Origin: CAYPPG01 sp964412555
GTDB taxonomy: Bacteria; Hinthialibacterota; Hinthialibacteria; Hinthialibacterales; Hinthialibacteraceae
NCBI GenBank assembly: GCA_964412555.1
Contig: CAYPPG010000009.1
Span: 62,001-126,000, forward strand
DNA: 64,000 nt
Reading direction: 5' to 3'
Positions 44,071 through 51,677 of the stretch are shown here, one piece after another (the stretch's first letter is position 1; the number at the start of each line of letters is the position of its first letter). Made by a program: the position numbers and the translations under genes. The notes under the pieces are model-generated. The model ran no database searches and was not told the DNA's origin. It saw only the letters and a list, made by a program, of their open reading frames with translations.

Positions 44071-44381
44071 TGCAAGAACAAAAAACAACAAGTGAAAAAA
44101 AGAAGAAAGAGAAGAAACCGATTCAAATTCTTCGTGAACGCCGAGGTGGAGTTCGGAAAGAACTGATTGCTTTAAACCGTGAGCAAACAAAGATTCGCAA
44201 ACAACTACTCGAATTACTTAAAGACGGGCCGAAAACAGTTCCTGAAATATCGAATCAAACCGGTATCCCGGCGCATAAAGCGCTTTGGTATATTGTCGGA
44301 TTGAAGAAGTACGGCGAAATTGCCGAAGGGGATGAACGCGACGGGTATTATGAATACGCCTTGAGGGAGGAAGAAAATTGA
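44070..44381 (+). CDS. Small winged-helix protein embedded in the Hdr/Qmo operon
   Basis: 103 residues; ATG overlaps the upstream stop (TGATG) and the TGA stop overlaps the next TTG start. The N-terminus is strongly basic and coiled (EKKKKEKKPIQILRERRGG, KELIALNREQTKIRKQLLELL). The C-terminus is a winged helix (TVPEISNQTGIPAHKALWYI, then VGLKKYGEIAEGDERDGYYEYAL). No Cys is present. The fold suggests DNA or protein binding. Sitting between catalytic subunits, it could be a regulator or an assembly/stability factor. I do not know a named family. Confidence 0.78.
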   Translation: MQEQKTTSEKKKKEKKPIQILRERRGGVRKELIALNREQTKIRKQLLELLKDGPKTVPEISNQTGIPAHKALWYIVGLKKYGEIAEGDERDGYYEYALREEEN

Positions 44382-45523
44382 GTACACAAGTTGATCCTAC
44401 TTTGCGGCACGAAATCTTGCAGTTTGGGGGAGACGATCTCAATACCTGTTTCAATTGTGGGAATTGCACAGCGGTTTGCCCCTTATCGCGCGAATCAACC
44501 GTCTTTCCACGGAAAATCATTCGTTACCTCCAGCTGGGTATGAAAGACAAAGTAGTCGAATCGCCCGAGCCATGGCTTTGTTATTATTGCGGGGAGTGTT
44601 CAGAAAGTTGTCCCCGGCAGGCAAGCCCCGGCGAATTGATGATGGCTACACGCCGGTATCTAATTTCTCAATACGATTGGACCGGTCTATCCAAACGGCT
44701 CTACCTTTCCAAGGCATGGGAATTCGGGGCACTTTTCGTTGTTGCTTTATTTGTCGTGGGATTATTTATTGTTTCCGGTTCTTTTACCGCCGAACGAATG
44801 GTGACATCTCATGTTTCCTTGAATACATTCGCCCCGGTAGAATGGGTTCATTACAGTGACTTGGCATTGGCGGCAATCTTATCTTTCTTGCTCTTGTCGA
44901 ATGCCTATCGAATGTATCGCTTCATTGGGAACGGAAACAACACGTCCCGGATCCCTTTGTGGCTCTATTTCCAAGAATTGAAAACCTTGATTTTGCATGG
45001 CCTTACTCAAATCCGTTGGCGGGAATGTGAAAGTTCGACCCGTTGGTTCAAGCATTTTCTTTTGGTGACCGCGTATGGAACCATGTTCTTGCTCGTCGTC
45101 TTGTTGCTACCGTGGTTTCAAATGGATACGTCGGAATTCAATTGGGTTAGTTTGTTGGGGTATTATGCAACCTTTATCCTGCTGTATGTCACCGGGGATA
45201 TGATGATTAGCCGGTTCAGAAAAAAAGAGGAAATTCACAAATTTTCTCACCTCTCCGATTGGATGTTTTTGATTCTGTTGTTCCTGACCGCGTTGACGGG
45301 AATTGCACTTCATCTCTTTCGGCTTTTGGATCTTCCTTTTCCTACTTATTATATGTATGTCATTCATTTGGCGATTGCCGTGCCGATGCTGGTGGTGGAA
45401 GTTCCCTTTAGCAAATGGGCGCATTTGTTGTATCGACCACTGGCGATCTACTTACTCACGGTAAGAGAAAAAGCCAGAACATATGTCAATACGAAAGAAA
45501 CGAGTGTAGCTACCTCGTCATAG
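44378..45523 (+). CDS. QmoC-like membrane subunit: HdrC ferredoxin fused to cytochrome b-type domain
   Basis: 381 residues from a TTG preceded by GGGAGG at 7 bases. The N-terminal HdrC part has two [4Fe-4S] motifs, CFNCGNCTAVCPLS and CYYCGECSESCPRQ. From about residue 115 there are about six membrane helices (FGALFVVALFVVGLFIVSG, LALAAILSFLLLS, LLVTAYGTMFLLVVLLL, LLGYYATFILLYVTGDMM, WMFLILLFLTALTGIALHLF, YMYVIHLAIAVPMLVVEV). Several His in these (for example LHLF and IHLA) could ligate heme b. This is the architecture of QmoC, which connects HdrA-like flavoproteins to the menaquinone pool. No aprBA lies upstream, unlike in sulfate reducers. Confidence 0.9.
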   Translation: MSTQVDPTLRHEILQFGGDDLNTCFNCGNCTAVCPLSRESTVFPRKIIRYLQLGMKDKVVESPEPWLCYYCGECSESCPRQASPGELMMATRRYLISQYDWTGLSKRLYLSKAWEFGALFVVALFVVGLFIVSGSFTAERMVTSHVSLNTFAPVEWVHYSDLALAAILSFLLLSNAYRMYRFIGNGNNTSRIPLWLYFQELKTLILHGLTQIRWRECESSTRWFKHFLLVTAYGTMFLLVVLLLPWFQMDTSEFNWVSLLGYYATFILLYVTGDMMISRFRKKEEIHKFSHLSDWMFLILLFLTALTGIALHLFRLLDLPFPTYYMYVIHLAIAVPMLVVEVPFSKWAHLLYRPLAIYLLTVREKARTYVNTKETSVATSS

Positions 45524-45648
45524 GGGAAAGTTCTTTTTTTTCTTTTCATCCTTTTTATTTGTCTATATTAGAACGAATGAGACATTCTGGAAAATCCCCT
45601 ATAGGAAATATGAGAATCATGCCCTTGGGGGATATTTATACTTTTATA

Positions 45649-46455
45649 TTATATGCTCCCTTTTGTCTGAAATGCATTGCCTATCATAAACAAACCCGCG
45701 AGCCAATTCGTATAAGCAAATATCCTCATCAGGTGCTTCGGCTTTGTTTGTAATGCAAACTTTCCCCCCAGTATTCCTCCTGTAATCGTAATAAAGGCTA
45801 ATGGAATGGCCCAAGAAGGATTAAAATCTCCCTGAACCGCATGGCCGATAAACCCCATAAAAGCGGTTAGCGCTATCAATGGAGACGCTGTTCCAACGGC
45901 AATAGGCATCGGTACGTTACAAGCCAAGACCATTAAAGGAACTAGAAAAGAGCCTCCTGAAACTCCGACCATGCCAGAAGCAAAGCCTGCTAAAACAGTA
46001 ACTGGTAATGCAATCCATATGTTTATAGCATAAATTTGATCGAAATAGTGAATGTTTACGGTTCCAAATTGATGCTGTTCTATACTGTCCTTTTTTTGAG
46101 AAATGGGAATTAGCATCACGAATCCAGTGATCAGTAACATGACAGCAAATACCAGCTTTAATTGAAAACCGCTGAAAAAATGAGAAAAATATCCCCCTCC
46201 CATCGCAGGAAAAGCAGCAAAAATTCCAATGAAAATTGCCAATGGCCATAATACAGATTTATTTTTTTGGAAGATTATCATTGCCGCAACAGAAGCGGAA
46301 AAAAGAATGAACTGACCCGTTGCCGCTGCCTCATGCATCGGCATATTGGCGATAGCCAAAATGATAACATAGAAGTTTCCCCCCCCTTTTCCAACCATGG
46401 TCATCAGAAAAGCGACGATAAAAACAAGAAAGCTTGATATAAACAAAGTTATCAT
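45649..46455 (-). CDS. TSUP-family (TauE/SafE) anion exporter
   Basis: 268 residues with about eight membrane helices in two repeats. They begin MITLFISSFLVFIVAFLMTMVGKGGGNFYV and AGFASGMVGVSGGSFLVPLMVL, the duplicated 'G-x-G-G-x-x-x-V-P' signature of TauE/SafE/YfcA permeases. Members export sulfite, sulfoacetate, thiosulfate or related organosulfur anions. It converges on the Qmo-like operon and shares the ATCATGATAT motif with its promoter, so export of a sulfur oxyanion made or tolerated by that pathway is plausible. The substrate is not deducible from sequence. Confidence 0.88.
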   Translation of the reverse strand: MITLFISSFLVFIVAFLMTMVGKGGGNFYVIILAIANMPMHEAAATGQFILFSASVAAMIIFQKNKSVLWPLAIFIGIFAAFPAMGGGYFSHFFSGFQLKLVFAVMLLITGFVMLIPISQKKDSIEQHQFGTVNIHYFDQIYAINIWIALPVTVLAGFASGMVGVSGGSFLVPLMVLACNVPMPIAVGTASPLIALTAFMGFIGHAVQGDFNPSWAIPLAFITITGGILGGKFALQTKPKHLMRIFAYTNWLAGLFMIGNAFQTKGSI

Positions 46456-46831
46456 TTTATATTATATAATTAATAAAATAAAATCATGATATCGCTTTGC
46501 AACCACCCATTCAGCAAGTTCAGGTATTGTTGCCTTGTTTGTGCCGTCAAAATTGGGTTGATTTTTGTAAATGTCGCAACGCGCCATATCAACAGAATCA
46601 TTCATCAAGATTATTCATATCTCATTTTGAATTCTGATAATTCCATAACAAAGCGCAATCCGTTCCAGGTAACGTCTGTATTTTTGGAGGGTTGGCGGTT
46701 AAGGAAATCCAAAGTACCATGATTCATTTGGAAAATCTCATGGAAGGTGTCATCAATGGGATTGAAGCAATAAGCATATCAATCTTTCGGTGTAGCTGGG
46801 GAATGAAGTTTTCTATTATCCAAAAAAGGAT
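46456..46831. other. Intergenic region between TauE-type and ArsR genes
   Basis: About 375 bases. The left end holds the TauE upstream region with the ATCATGATAT motif (46483-46492). A 78-codon plus-strand frame at 46486-46722 has no ribosome-binding site or recognisable content. Confidence 0.55.
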
Positions 46832-47203
46832 TTAGGACGCTTCTTTCACTTGATTGTTGTTCCGGTTCTTGTGCACTTCCCGTATTACTGATTGGCGCGG
46901 ACGGACCGTGACACGTCGTTCTTTTTTCAATTCTTTTAAAAGATTTTTCACCAGAGCCGGGTTTAAAAGATAATAACAGCGCAAAGGCCCATGTGAATAG
47001 GAATCGATCAGGTTTTCTTTTTTCAGCGTGGCGAGATGTTGCGATAGATTGGGTTGAGAAATATCGACGATTTCCTGCACATCTTGAACACATTTGGCTC
47101 CTTGGCATAATTCATCCAAAATGGCTAACCGAACTGGATTGGCTAAGGCTTTTAGAAGAGCAGCCACATCTTTCAATTCATCGAGTTGCTTTTTTTCTGC
47201 CAT
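46832..47203 (-). CDS. ArsR-family regulator with Cys sensor residues
   Basis: 123 residues. The winged helix is typical: LLKALANPVRLAILDELCQG, VQEIVDISQPNLSQHLATLKKENLI, and RCYYLLNPALVKNL. Three Cys are placed at C33, C38 (ELCQGAKCVQD) and C76. A Cys pair in helix 3 fits metalloid sensing or persulfide/redox sensing, as in BigR/SqrR-type ArsR proteins. Given the sulfur genes on both sides, the latter is my inference. It is divergent from OsmC, with back-to-back promoters sharing one -35 box. The C-terminal tail is basic and Asn-rich. Confidence 0.9.
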   Translation of the reverse strand: MAEKKQLDELKDVAALLKALANPVRLAILDELCQGAKCVQDVQEIVDISQPNLSQHLATLKKENLIDSYSHGPLRCYYLLNPALVKNLLKELKKERRVTVRPRQSVIREVHKNRNNNQVKEAS

Positions 47204-47239
47204 TGAATTCCCTCATCATAGTGTAATGTCGTTTATATA

Positions 47240-47268
47240 ATTTTACAGGAATATAACTTGATTTGCAA
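47240..47268 (-). promoter_or_regulatory. Sigma-70 promoter of the ArsR gene
   Basis: On the minus strand: TTGCAA (47268-47263), 17 bases, TAAAAT (47245-47240). The ATG is at 47203. Because TTGCAA is its own reverse complement, the same hexamer serves the divergent OsmC promoter. Confidence 0.6.
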
Positions 47269-47292
47269 GTGGTGGTTCTGCTATTCTGTAAT
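47263..47292 (+). promoter_or_regulatory. Sigma-70 promoter of the OsmC gene
   Basis: TTGCAA (47263-47268), 18 bases, TGTAAT (47287-47292), 56 bases before the ATG at 47349. One bound ArsR dimer near the shared -35 box could shut both genes. Confidence 0.55.
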
Positions 47293-47348
47293 GGATTCAT
47301 GACTTTACAGTACTGCAAGAACCAAATTTCATTTTTGAGGTGAAATAT

Positions 47349-47777
47349 ATGTATCATTATCAAAGTACCCTTCGTTGGAAAGAAGGAAAAGTGGGAATCG
47401 TCGAGTCGGATGGCAATGAGAGTTTTGAGGTCGCTTCTCCCCCCGAATTTGGTGGACCTCCTCATTACTGGTCGCCGGAACAACTGTTTGTCGCTTCGAT
47501 TGGAAGCTGTATCATGAGTACATTCTTATTTTTTACCGAACGCATGCGCATTTCTCTGCAAGCCTATGAAAGCACAGCCAAAGGGCAGATGGAAAAAACT
47601 CCCGATGGACTTCGATTTACTCAAGCCAATGTGGCAATCACTGCACACGTTCAAGACGAATCCGAAGTGTCCAAGGTCGAAAACCTCCAGCCCAAATTGG
47701 AAAAATATTGCCCGATATCCATGGCTCTCAATTTTCCGGTGCATCTGGAGTTAATTGTAAAAAAAACACAATCCTGA
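47349..47777 (+). CDS. OsmC/Ohr-family protein
   Basis: 142 residues from the ATG at 47349, with GAGGTG six bases upstream. OsmC pattern: YQSTLRWKEGKVGIVESDG, FGGPPHYWSPEQLFVASIGSCIMSTFL with the peroxidatic Cys in GSC, and a second-Cys region KLEKYCPISMALNFPV. It reduces organic hydroperoxides or, in some members, handles persulfides and glutathione persulfide. The divergent Cys-type ArsR gene and the sulfur operon nearby support a reactive-sulfur or peroxide defence role. It lies alone on its transcript. Confidence 0.9.
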   Translation: MYHYQSTLRWKEGKVGIVESDGNESFEVASPPEFGGPPHYWSPEQLFVASIGSCIMSTFLFFTERMRISLQAYESTAKGQMEKTPDGLRFTQANVAITAHVQDESEVSKVENLQPKLEKYCPISMALNFPVHLELIVKKTQS

Positions 47778-47839
47778 AATTCATCAACGATTGCTTCTTG
47801 GTTCAGATGTTAGTCAACATTTCTGCTGCTTTGTCACGT

Positions 47840-48601
47840 TCAATTGGAGGATAGTACTTTTCTTTCTGCATTTAACAGGATTTCGATTCCTTCCATCCAT
47901 CGATGAAGAAGTAATTTCCTTTGATAGAGTTTTTCGGGTAAAAGCCAATAATTCAATTCAAGGGCTTTGTAACTGTTGGGGCATTGAATGAAGTAGTAGT
48001 GTTCACTGAGATCGATATGGCAAAGAGGCAGTTGTTGGATCAACCATTCTTTGATTGCTTGATATAATTCAAATCGGTTCCGAATGGATAGAGCGATTTG
48101 TTTTGTATGTTGAGACATGGTTTGCGCCTCATATACCATCCGGAGGATTTCCAGGAGGATATTGATTTCTTCAATATACTCGTCTTTTTGTACTTTCATT
48201 GTGGAAGACGATTCGTGAATCGTTTCAATGCCATGCCGGTGTAAGATGTCGCGAACGACCTGTTTGAAGCGATCGGTGTTGACCGCGATCAGTGCCTCCA
48301 GTGCTCCTACGCGGAGATCGTGAAGAAAAGGTTGTGCCCATGATGTCGGGCCATACTCGAATTGAACCGGATATTGATCAAACTCGCTCAATCGAAATAC
48401 TCGAACAGAATCCTGTCGGCAGTTTGCTTGAAATTGCTCCATTTCGGGAGATAAGGATTCGGCGTGATAATCCAATTTGCCAAGGGTGACGAAAAGAGAA
48501 TATCCATTCTCGATAATCGCATATTGGCTCGAATTCTCCCAGTCCACTTCGCGAAGTATTTGATTCCATGTGTAGACCAAATCGGATGCAATGTTGTTCA
48601 T
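47840..48601 (-). CDS. Protein of unknown function (253 residues)
   Basis: I do not recognise this protein. It is soluble, Trp/Tyr-rich and moderately acidic, with no signal peptide or membrane segment. The first half looks beta-rich (YAIIENGYSLFVTLGKLDYH, VRVFRLSEFDQYPVQFEYG). The centre is helical (LRVGALEALIAVNTDRFKQ), and the C-terminal half is helical with many aromatic residues (HYYFIQCPNSYKALELNYWL). The start ATG is preceded by AGGAGGGG, so it is a real gene. It stands between OsmC and the FMN reductase cluster and converges on OsmC. Confidence 0.7.
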   Translation of the reverse strand: MNNIASDLVYTWNQILREVDWENSSQYAIIENGYSLFVTLGKLDYHAESLSPEMEQFQANCRQDSVRVFRLSEFDQYPVQFEYGPTSWAQPFLHDLRVGALEALIAVNTDRFKQVVRDILHRHGIETIHESSSTMKVQKDEYIEEINILLEILRMVYEAQTMSQHTKQIALSIRNRFELYQAIKEWLIQQLPLCHIDLSEHYYFIQCPNSYKALELNYWLLPEKLYQRKLLLHRWMEGIEILLNAERKVLSSN

Positions 48602-48959
48602 GATACCCCTCCTGCATCGATCTTATACCGCCTTTGTCTCCCTGGTTTCAACAGTATTCTCATTACACCATGACAAAAAACAATCTTTGTTTCTTTTCCG
48701 AGTCATCTCCGAGGAGAAGAAGTCTTATTGTATCTTATTGTAATTATATTCCTGTTAAGTTATTTAAGCAATAGGTTATATATGGATTGATGGAGAGAGG
48801 ATATCGGTGTGGTTTCATTTCCCACACTGAGTATATTGTATATGATTTTTTGTAATTCTAGTGGGGTTGGAACTATCCGGCGGGGATGCTGGCTTTACCC
48901 ATGAAGGGGGAAAATATCTCAATTCACTGAACCGTGGAAGGAAAACAGGAATCGAATGG
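48602..48959. other. AT-rich intergenic region
   Basis: About 358 bases between the unknown gene and the FMN-reductase stop. Short direct repeats of TCTTATTGTA are seen near 48720-48740. I see no gene, dyad with T-run or promoter of note. Confidence 0.55.
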
Positions 48960-49556
48960 TTATTTCCAAATGTGAAGAGCGACTTCAGCGACTCTCTTCC
49001 CGACGTTACCCGCCAATTTGCGGCCAAATTGATCCGGCTCTAATCCTTGGTCTTTCGCATTCCATAAGGTTCCTCCAAAATGAGCCATCTCTTTGCCATC
49101 TCCAACAACAATCATATCATGGCACAGCAAGGCGGCTTGGACGGCTTGAATTGTAAGTTCTTGACCTCCGTTACGGACGCCGCCGACCGCCAAAACCCCC
49201 CCGACGCGGTTCCGGAAGAGGAACCCATTTCGGCGGAAGGAACAACTTCGATCCAGGAACGCTTTGCATTGAGATGTCATGGATCCGAGATACACTGGTG
49301 TACCGATGACCATCCCGACAATCTCTTGATCGGCAAGTTTTGGAATGAGAGGCTTGAAATCGTCCTCGATGTCGCATGTCAATTCTTCTTTACAGGTTCC
49401 ACAGCTACTACAGCCTCGGATATTCAATTCTCCCAATTCAAGAATCTCTGTTTCCATTTCGGGGTAGTTTTCCCGCACGCTTTCCATACAGATGGCAAGA
49501 GCCTGGTAAGTGCTTTTTCCGTTTCTCGGACTGCAATTGATACCAATAATTTTCAT
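48960..49556 (-). CDS. NADPH-dependent FMN reductase (flavodoxin-like), with Cys-rich loop
   Basis: 198 residues. KIIGINCSPRNGKSTYQALAI is the FMN phosphate loop of the IsiA/SudA-type reductases; IVGMVIGTPVYLGSMTSQCKAFLDR and GGVLAVGGVRNGGQE complete the flavodoxin fold. A loop with four Cys (IRGCSSCGTCKEELTCDIEDD) is typical of the anaerobic 'iron-sulfur flavoprotein' branch, which may carry a [4Fe-4S] cluster for electron transfer. It is last in the orange-protein-like gene series. The electron partner is probably a ferredoxin or the MinD-ferredoxin proteins, by inference. Confidence 0.9.
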   Translation of the reverse strand: MKIIGINCSPRNGKSTYQALAICMESVRENYPEMETEILELGELNIRGCSSCGTCKEELTCDIEDDFKPLIPKLADQEIVGMVIGTPVYLGSMTSQCKAFLDRSCSFRRNGFLFRNRVGGVLAVGGVRNGGQELTIQAVQAALLCHDMIVVGDGKEMAHFGGTLWNAKDQGLEPDQFGRKLAGNVGKRVAEVALHIWK

Positions 49557-49602
49557 CGTTTCTCCCTTTCACAACAGGTTGTATGAATTGATTCTGAATC
49601 CT

Positions 49603-49625
49603 CAGGGCAGACTTTGCTTGCCCTG
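49603..49625. repeat. Dyad CAGGGCA-N9-TGCCCTG
   Basis: A 7-bp inverted repeat in the gap between the radical SAM and FMN reductase genes. The same dyad, slightly changed, is present at 50674-50698 and 50760-50784. Confidence 0.7.
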
Positions 49626-49676
49626 AGTACTCAGTGAATAGAAAGGCTTTTTCCACTTCCCGCTTCTCAAGTGTTA

Positions 49677-50636
49677 TCAGCATGCACACGATGAGAACAT
49701 CGTTTGATTTTGTATTTTATAATAAATTTTGCCATTCACAAAGGAATGAACAATCATTTGCTCTTTGATCAGTTCTTCGATATATTTCAAGATTTCATTT
49801 CGATTCACGCCGAGACCGTTCACGATATCCTCTAACGAGCAAGGACGCCGTTGTAACATATTGAGAATCTCTTCACGGCCGGCTTGAAATTCTTCTTGTT
49901 GATGAATTTTGCGGTAATCGGCGATGACCTCGGCAGGAGGATCAAATACTCCGGCGATTTGTTCCAAGCGAGCGTGGGATACACCGTCGGCGAAATATTC
50001 TGCCGGCGGACGTGTCACCGTATTCAATTGTAAGCGATCCGGTTGGAGTCGCTCTACACATTGTTTCAATTTCAACAGTTCCGCTTCGATGGCGGTATGG
50101 CCGGCTAATATAAAAATTTCCATCCAAAATTGGCCATGGAATTCTTGACGAAAATCAATGAGACCTTGCAGCATTTTTTCATGTGTGATGTCACTGTGAG
50201 GGCGATTGACCCTCTGAAACATGGTTTCATCTCCTGCATCCAATGACGGAATGACCAAGTCGGCATGCAGTAACTGATCCCGGACTTCTTTTTGCCGAAG
50301 AAGGGAACCATTGGTCAAGACGGCAATAGGGATATCTGTCATGTGCCGTATTTGATCGATAAGTTCGTGAATGCGGGAATAGAGGGTAGGCTCTCCCGAT
50401 CCACTCAAGGTTATGTAATCCGGATTGCTGTTGAGTTTTCTTTTCAGATCTTCCAGCACTTGATCCAGCGGGACCCATTCTTTTCGAGTGATTGTTTTAC
50501 TGGTGGTTTTGCCCAATTGGCAATAAATACAATCATAGGAGCAGGTCTTAAAAGGGACCAAATCGACTCCTAGAGAACGTCCCAATCGTCGGGAGGGTAC
50601 GGGGCCGAATACGTACTGTCTTCTTTCAGGTTTCAT
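49677..50636 (-). CDS. Radical SAM protein with C-terminal winged helix (COG0731-like)
   Basis: 319 residues. The N-terminal FGPVPSRRLGRSLGVDLVP and the Cys motif CSYDCIYC (C-x3-C-x2-C) bind the [4Fe-4S]-SAM centre; TLSGSGEPTLY is the SAM GGE-type motif; IAVLTNGSLL and DLVIPSLDAGDETMFQRVNRP follow the barrel. Residues from about 250 form a winged helix (LQRRPCSLEDIVNGLGVNRNEILKYI). Proteins of this family sit next to Mrp/MinD-ferredoxin clusters in many anaerobes; the reaction is not established. The start lies inside the first copy of an 86-bp tandem duplication. Confidence 0.92.
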   Translation of the reverse strand: MKPERRQYVFGPVPSRRLGRSLGVDLVPFKTCSYDCIYCQLGKTTSKTITRKEWVPLDQVLEDLKRKLNSNPDYITLSGSGEPTLYSRIHELIDQIRHMTDIPIAVLTNGSLLRQKEVRDQLLHADLVIPSLDAGDETMFQRVNRPHSDITHEKMLQGLIDFRQEFHGQFWMEIFILAGHTAIEAELLKLKQCVERLQPDRLQLNTVTRPPAEYFADGVSHARLEQIAGVFDPPAEVIADYRKIHQQEEFQAGREEILNMLQRRPCSLEDIVNGLGVNRNEILKYIEELIKEQMIVHSFVNGKIYYKIQNQTMFSSCAC

Positions 50637-50792
50637 GATTGCTCATCCTCTCAATTTCGTTTTTCGTTACAAGCCAGGGCAGACTTCGCTTGCCCTGGAT
50701 ACCCAGGTGATTCAGGTTTCATGATTGCTCATCCTCTCAATCTCGTTATTCGTTACAAGCCGGGGCAGACTACGCTTGCCCGGAGACCTGGT
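50625..50792. repeat. Tandem duplication of about 86 bp spanning the radical SAM start
   Basis: Copy 1 (50625-50710) and copy 2 (50711 to about 50792) are nearly identical. Each contains the ATG context of the radical SAM gene and the GGGCA...TGCCC dyad. Read on the minus strand, copy 2 creates an upstream ATG followed by a frame of about 23 codons that ends just before the true start, a possible leader peptide. Confidence 0.88.
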
Positions 50793-51661
50793 CATACTTC
50801 TACACTCTCTGAAATCCTACGATTATCATGTGCCGTTATGATCTGTTGTACAATTTGTTGAAAGTGATAGGAAACCGTGTGGTTTTCGTATTGATTGACG
50901 AAGGAGATTCCAGCGTCGCCTGTTTGAACAATTTGAGGTTCAATGGGAATCCGGCCTAAGAAAGGAACATTCATTTCTTTTGCAAGAATCTGTCCTCCTC
51001 CGGATTTGAAGAGATCGATTTTTGTTCCGCAATTGGGACATATGAATCCGCTCATATTTTCAACGATTCCTAACACCGGGACGGATACCATTTGGCAAAA
51101 TGTAATGCAGCGGCGAACATCGTGAATGGCTACATCCTGAGGCGTTGTGACGATTACCGCACCGGCGGGCGAACCCACCAACTGGGCAACCGACAACGGT
51201 TCATCACCGGTTCCGGGTGGAGAATCGATGACCAAATAATCCAGTGATCCCCAGCGGACATCGGTTAGAAACTGCCGAATCATGTTAAATTTTCTGGGAC
51301 CGCGCCAGACAACGGCATCCGTGTTTTTTTCCAGCAAAAATCCAATCGATACGACTTTCAAGAAATCGGATACATTCGCTGGAATAATTTCATTCCCTTC
51401 AATCTCCAGTTTATTCGTAGTTAATCCAAAAAGTGTCGGAATACTTGGGCCATGAATATCGACATCCAAAAGACCGACATTTTTCCCCTGGTTGACAAAA
51501 GCCGCCGCCAGATTGGCAGCCACCGTACTTTTGCCGACTCCGCCTTTCCCCGATAACACAAGAATTTTATAACCGATTTCATGCATGCGCCGGTCTAGTT
51601 TTTCTTTTTCCTGTTTCCGTTTTTCTTCGTCAATATGTGTGGGGGGCATTTGCTGAGACAT
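50792..51661 (-). CDS. mrp: Mrp/NBP35-type P-loop ATPase (iron-sulfur carrier)
   Basis: 289 residues from the ATG at 51661 (GAGGAAAAA upstream); a longer frame would overlap the preceding gene and lacks a ribosome-binding site. Deviant Walker A KILVLSGKGGVGKSTVAANL, DVDIHGPSIPTLFG, DYLVIDSPPGTGDEP, and the Cys pair ICPNCG that binds a bridging [4Fe-4S] cluster. ApbC/Mrp proteins deliver Fe-S clusters to apo-targets. A Glu/Lys-rich N-terminus precedes the ATPase. In orange-protein clusters of Desulfovibrio, Mrp and MinD-ferredoxin proteins form complexes with the NifX-like protein. Confidence 0.93.
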   Translation of the reverse strand: MSQQMPPTHIDEEKRKQEKEKLDRRMHEIGYKILVLSGKGGVGKSTVAANLAAAFVNQGKNVGLLDVDIHGPSIPTLFGLTTNKLEIEGNEIIPANVSDFLKVVSIGFLLEKNTDAVVWRGPRKFNMIRQFLTDVRWGSLDYLVIDSPPGTGDEPLSVAQLVGSPAGAVIVTTPQDVAIHDVRRCITFCQMVSVPVLGIVENMSGFICPNCGTKIDLFKSGGGQILAKEMNVPFLGRIPIEPQIVQTGDAGISFVNQYENHTVSYHFQQIVQQIITAHDNRRISESVEV

Positions 51662-51677
51662 CGTTGTTTTTCCTCTT

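Noticed and set aside
39444..45523. Classical dissimilatory sulfate reduction locus
   Set aside because: Qmo-like subunits are present, but aprAB, sat and dsrAB are absent from the window, and MvhD is separate.
46486..46722. 78-codon plus-strand frame between TauE and ArsR genes
   Set aside because: No ribosome-binding site or family resemblance; the reading frame contains no plausible domain.
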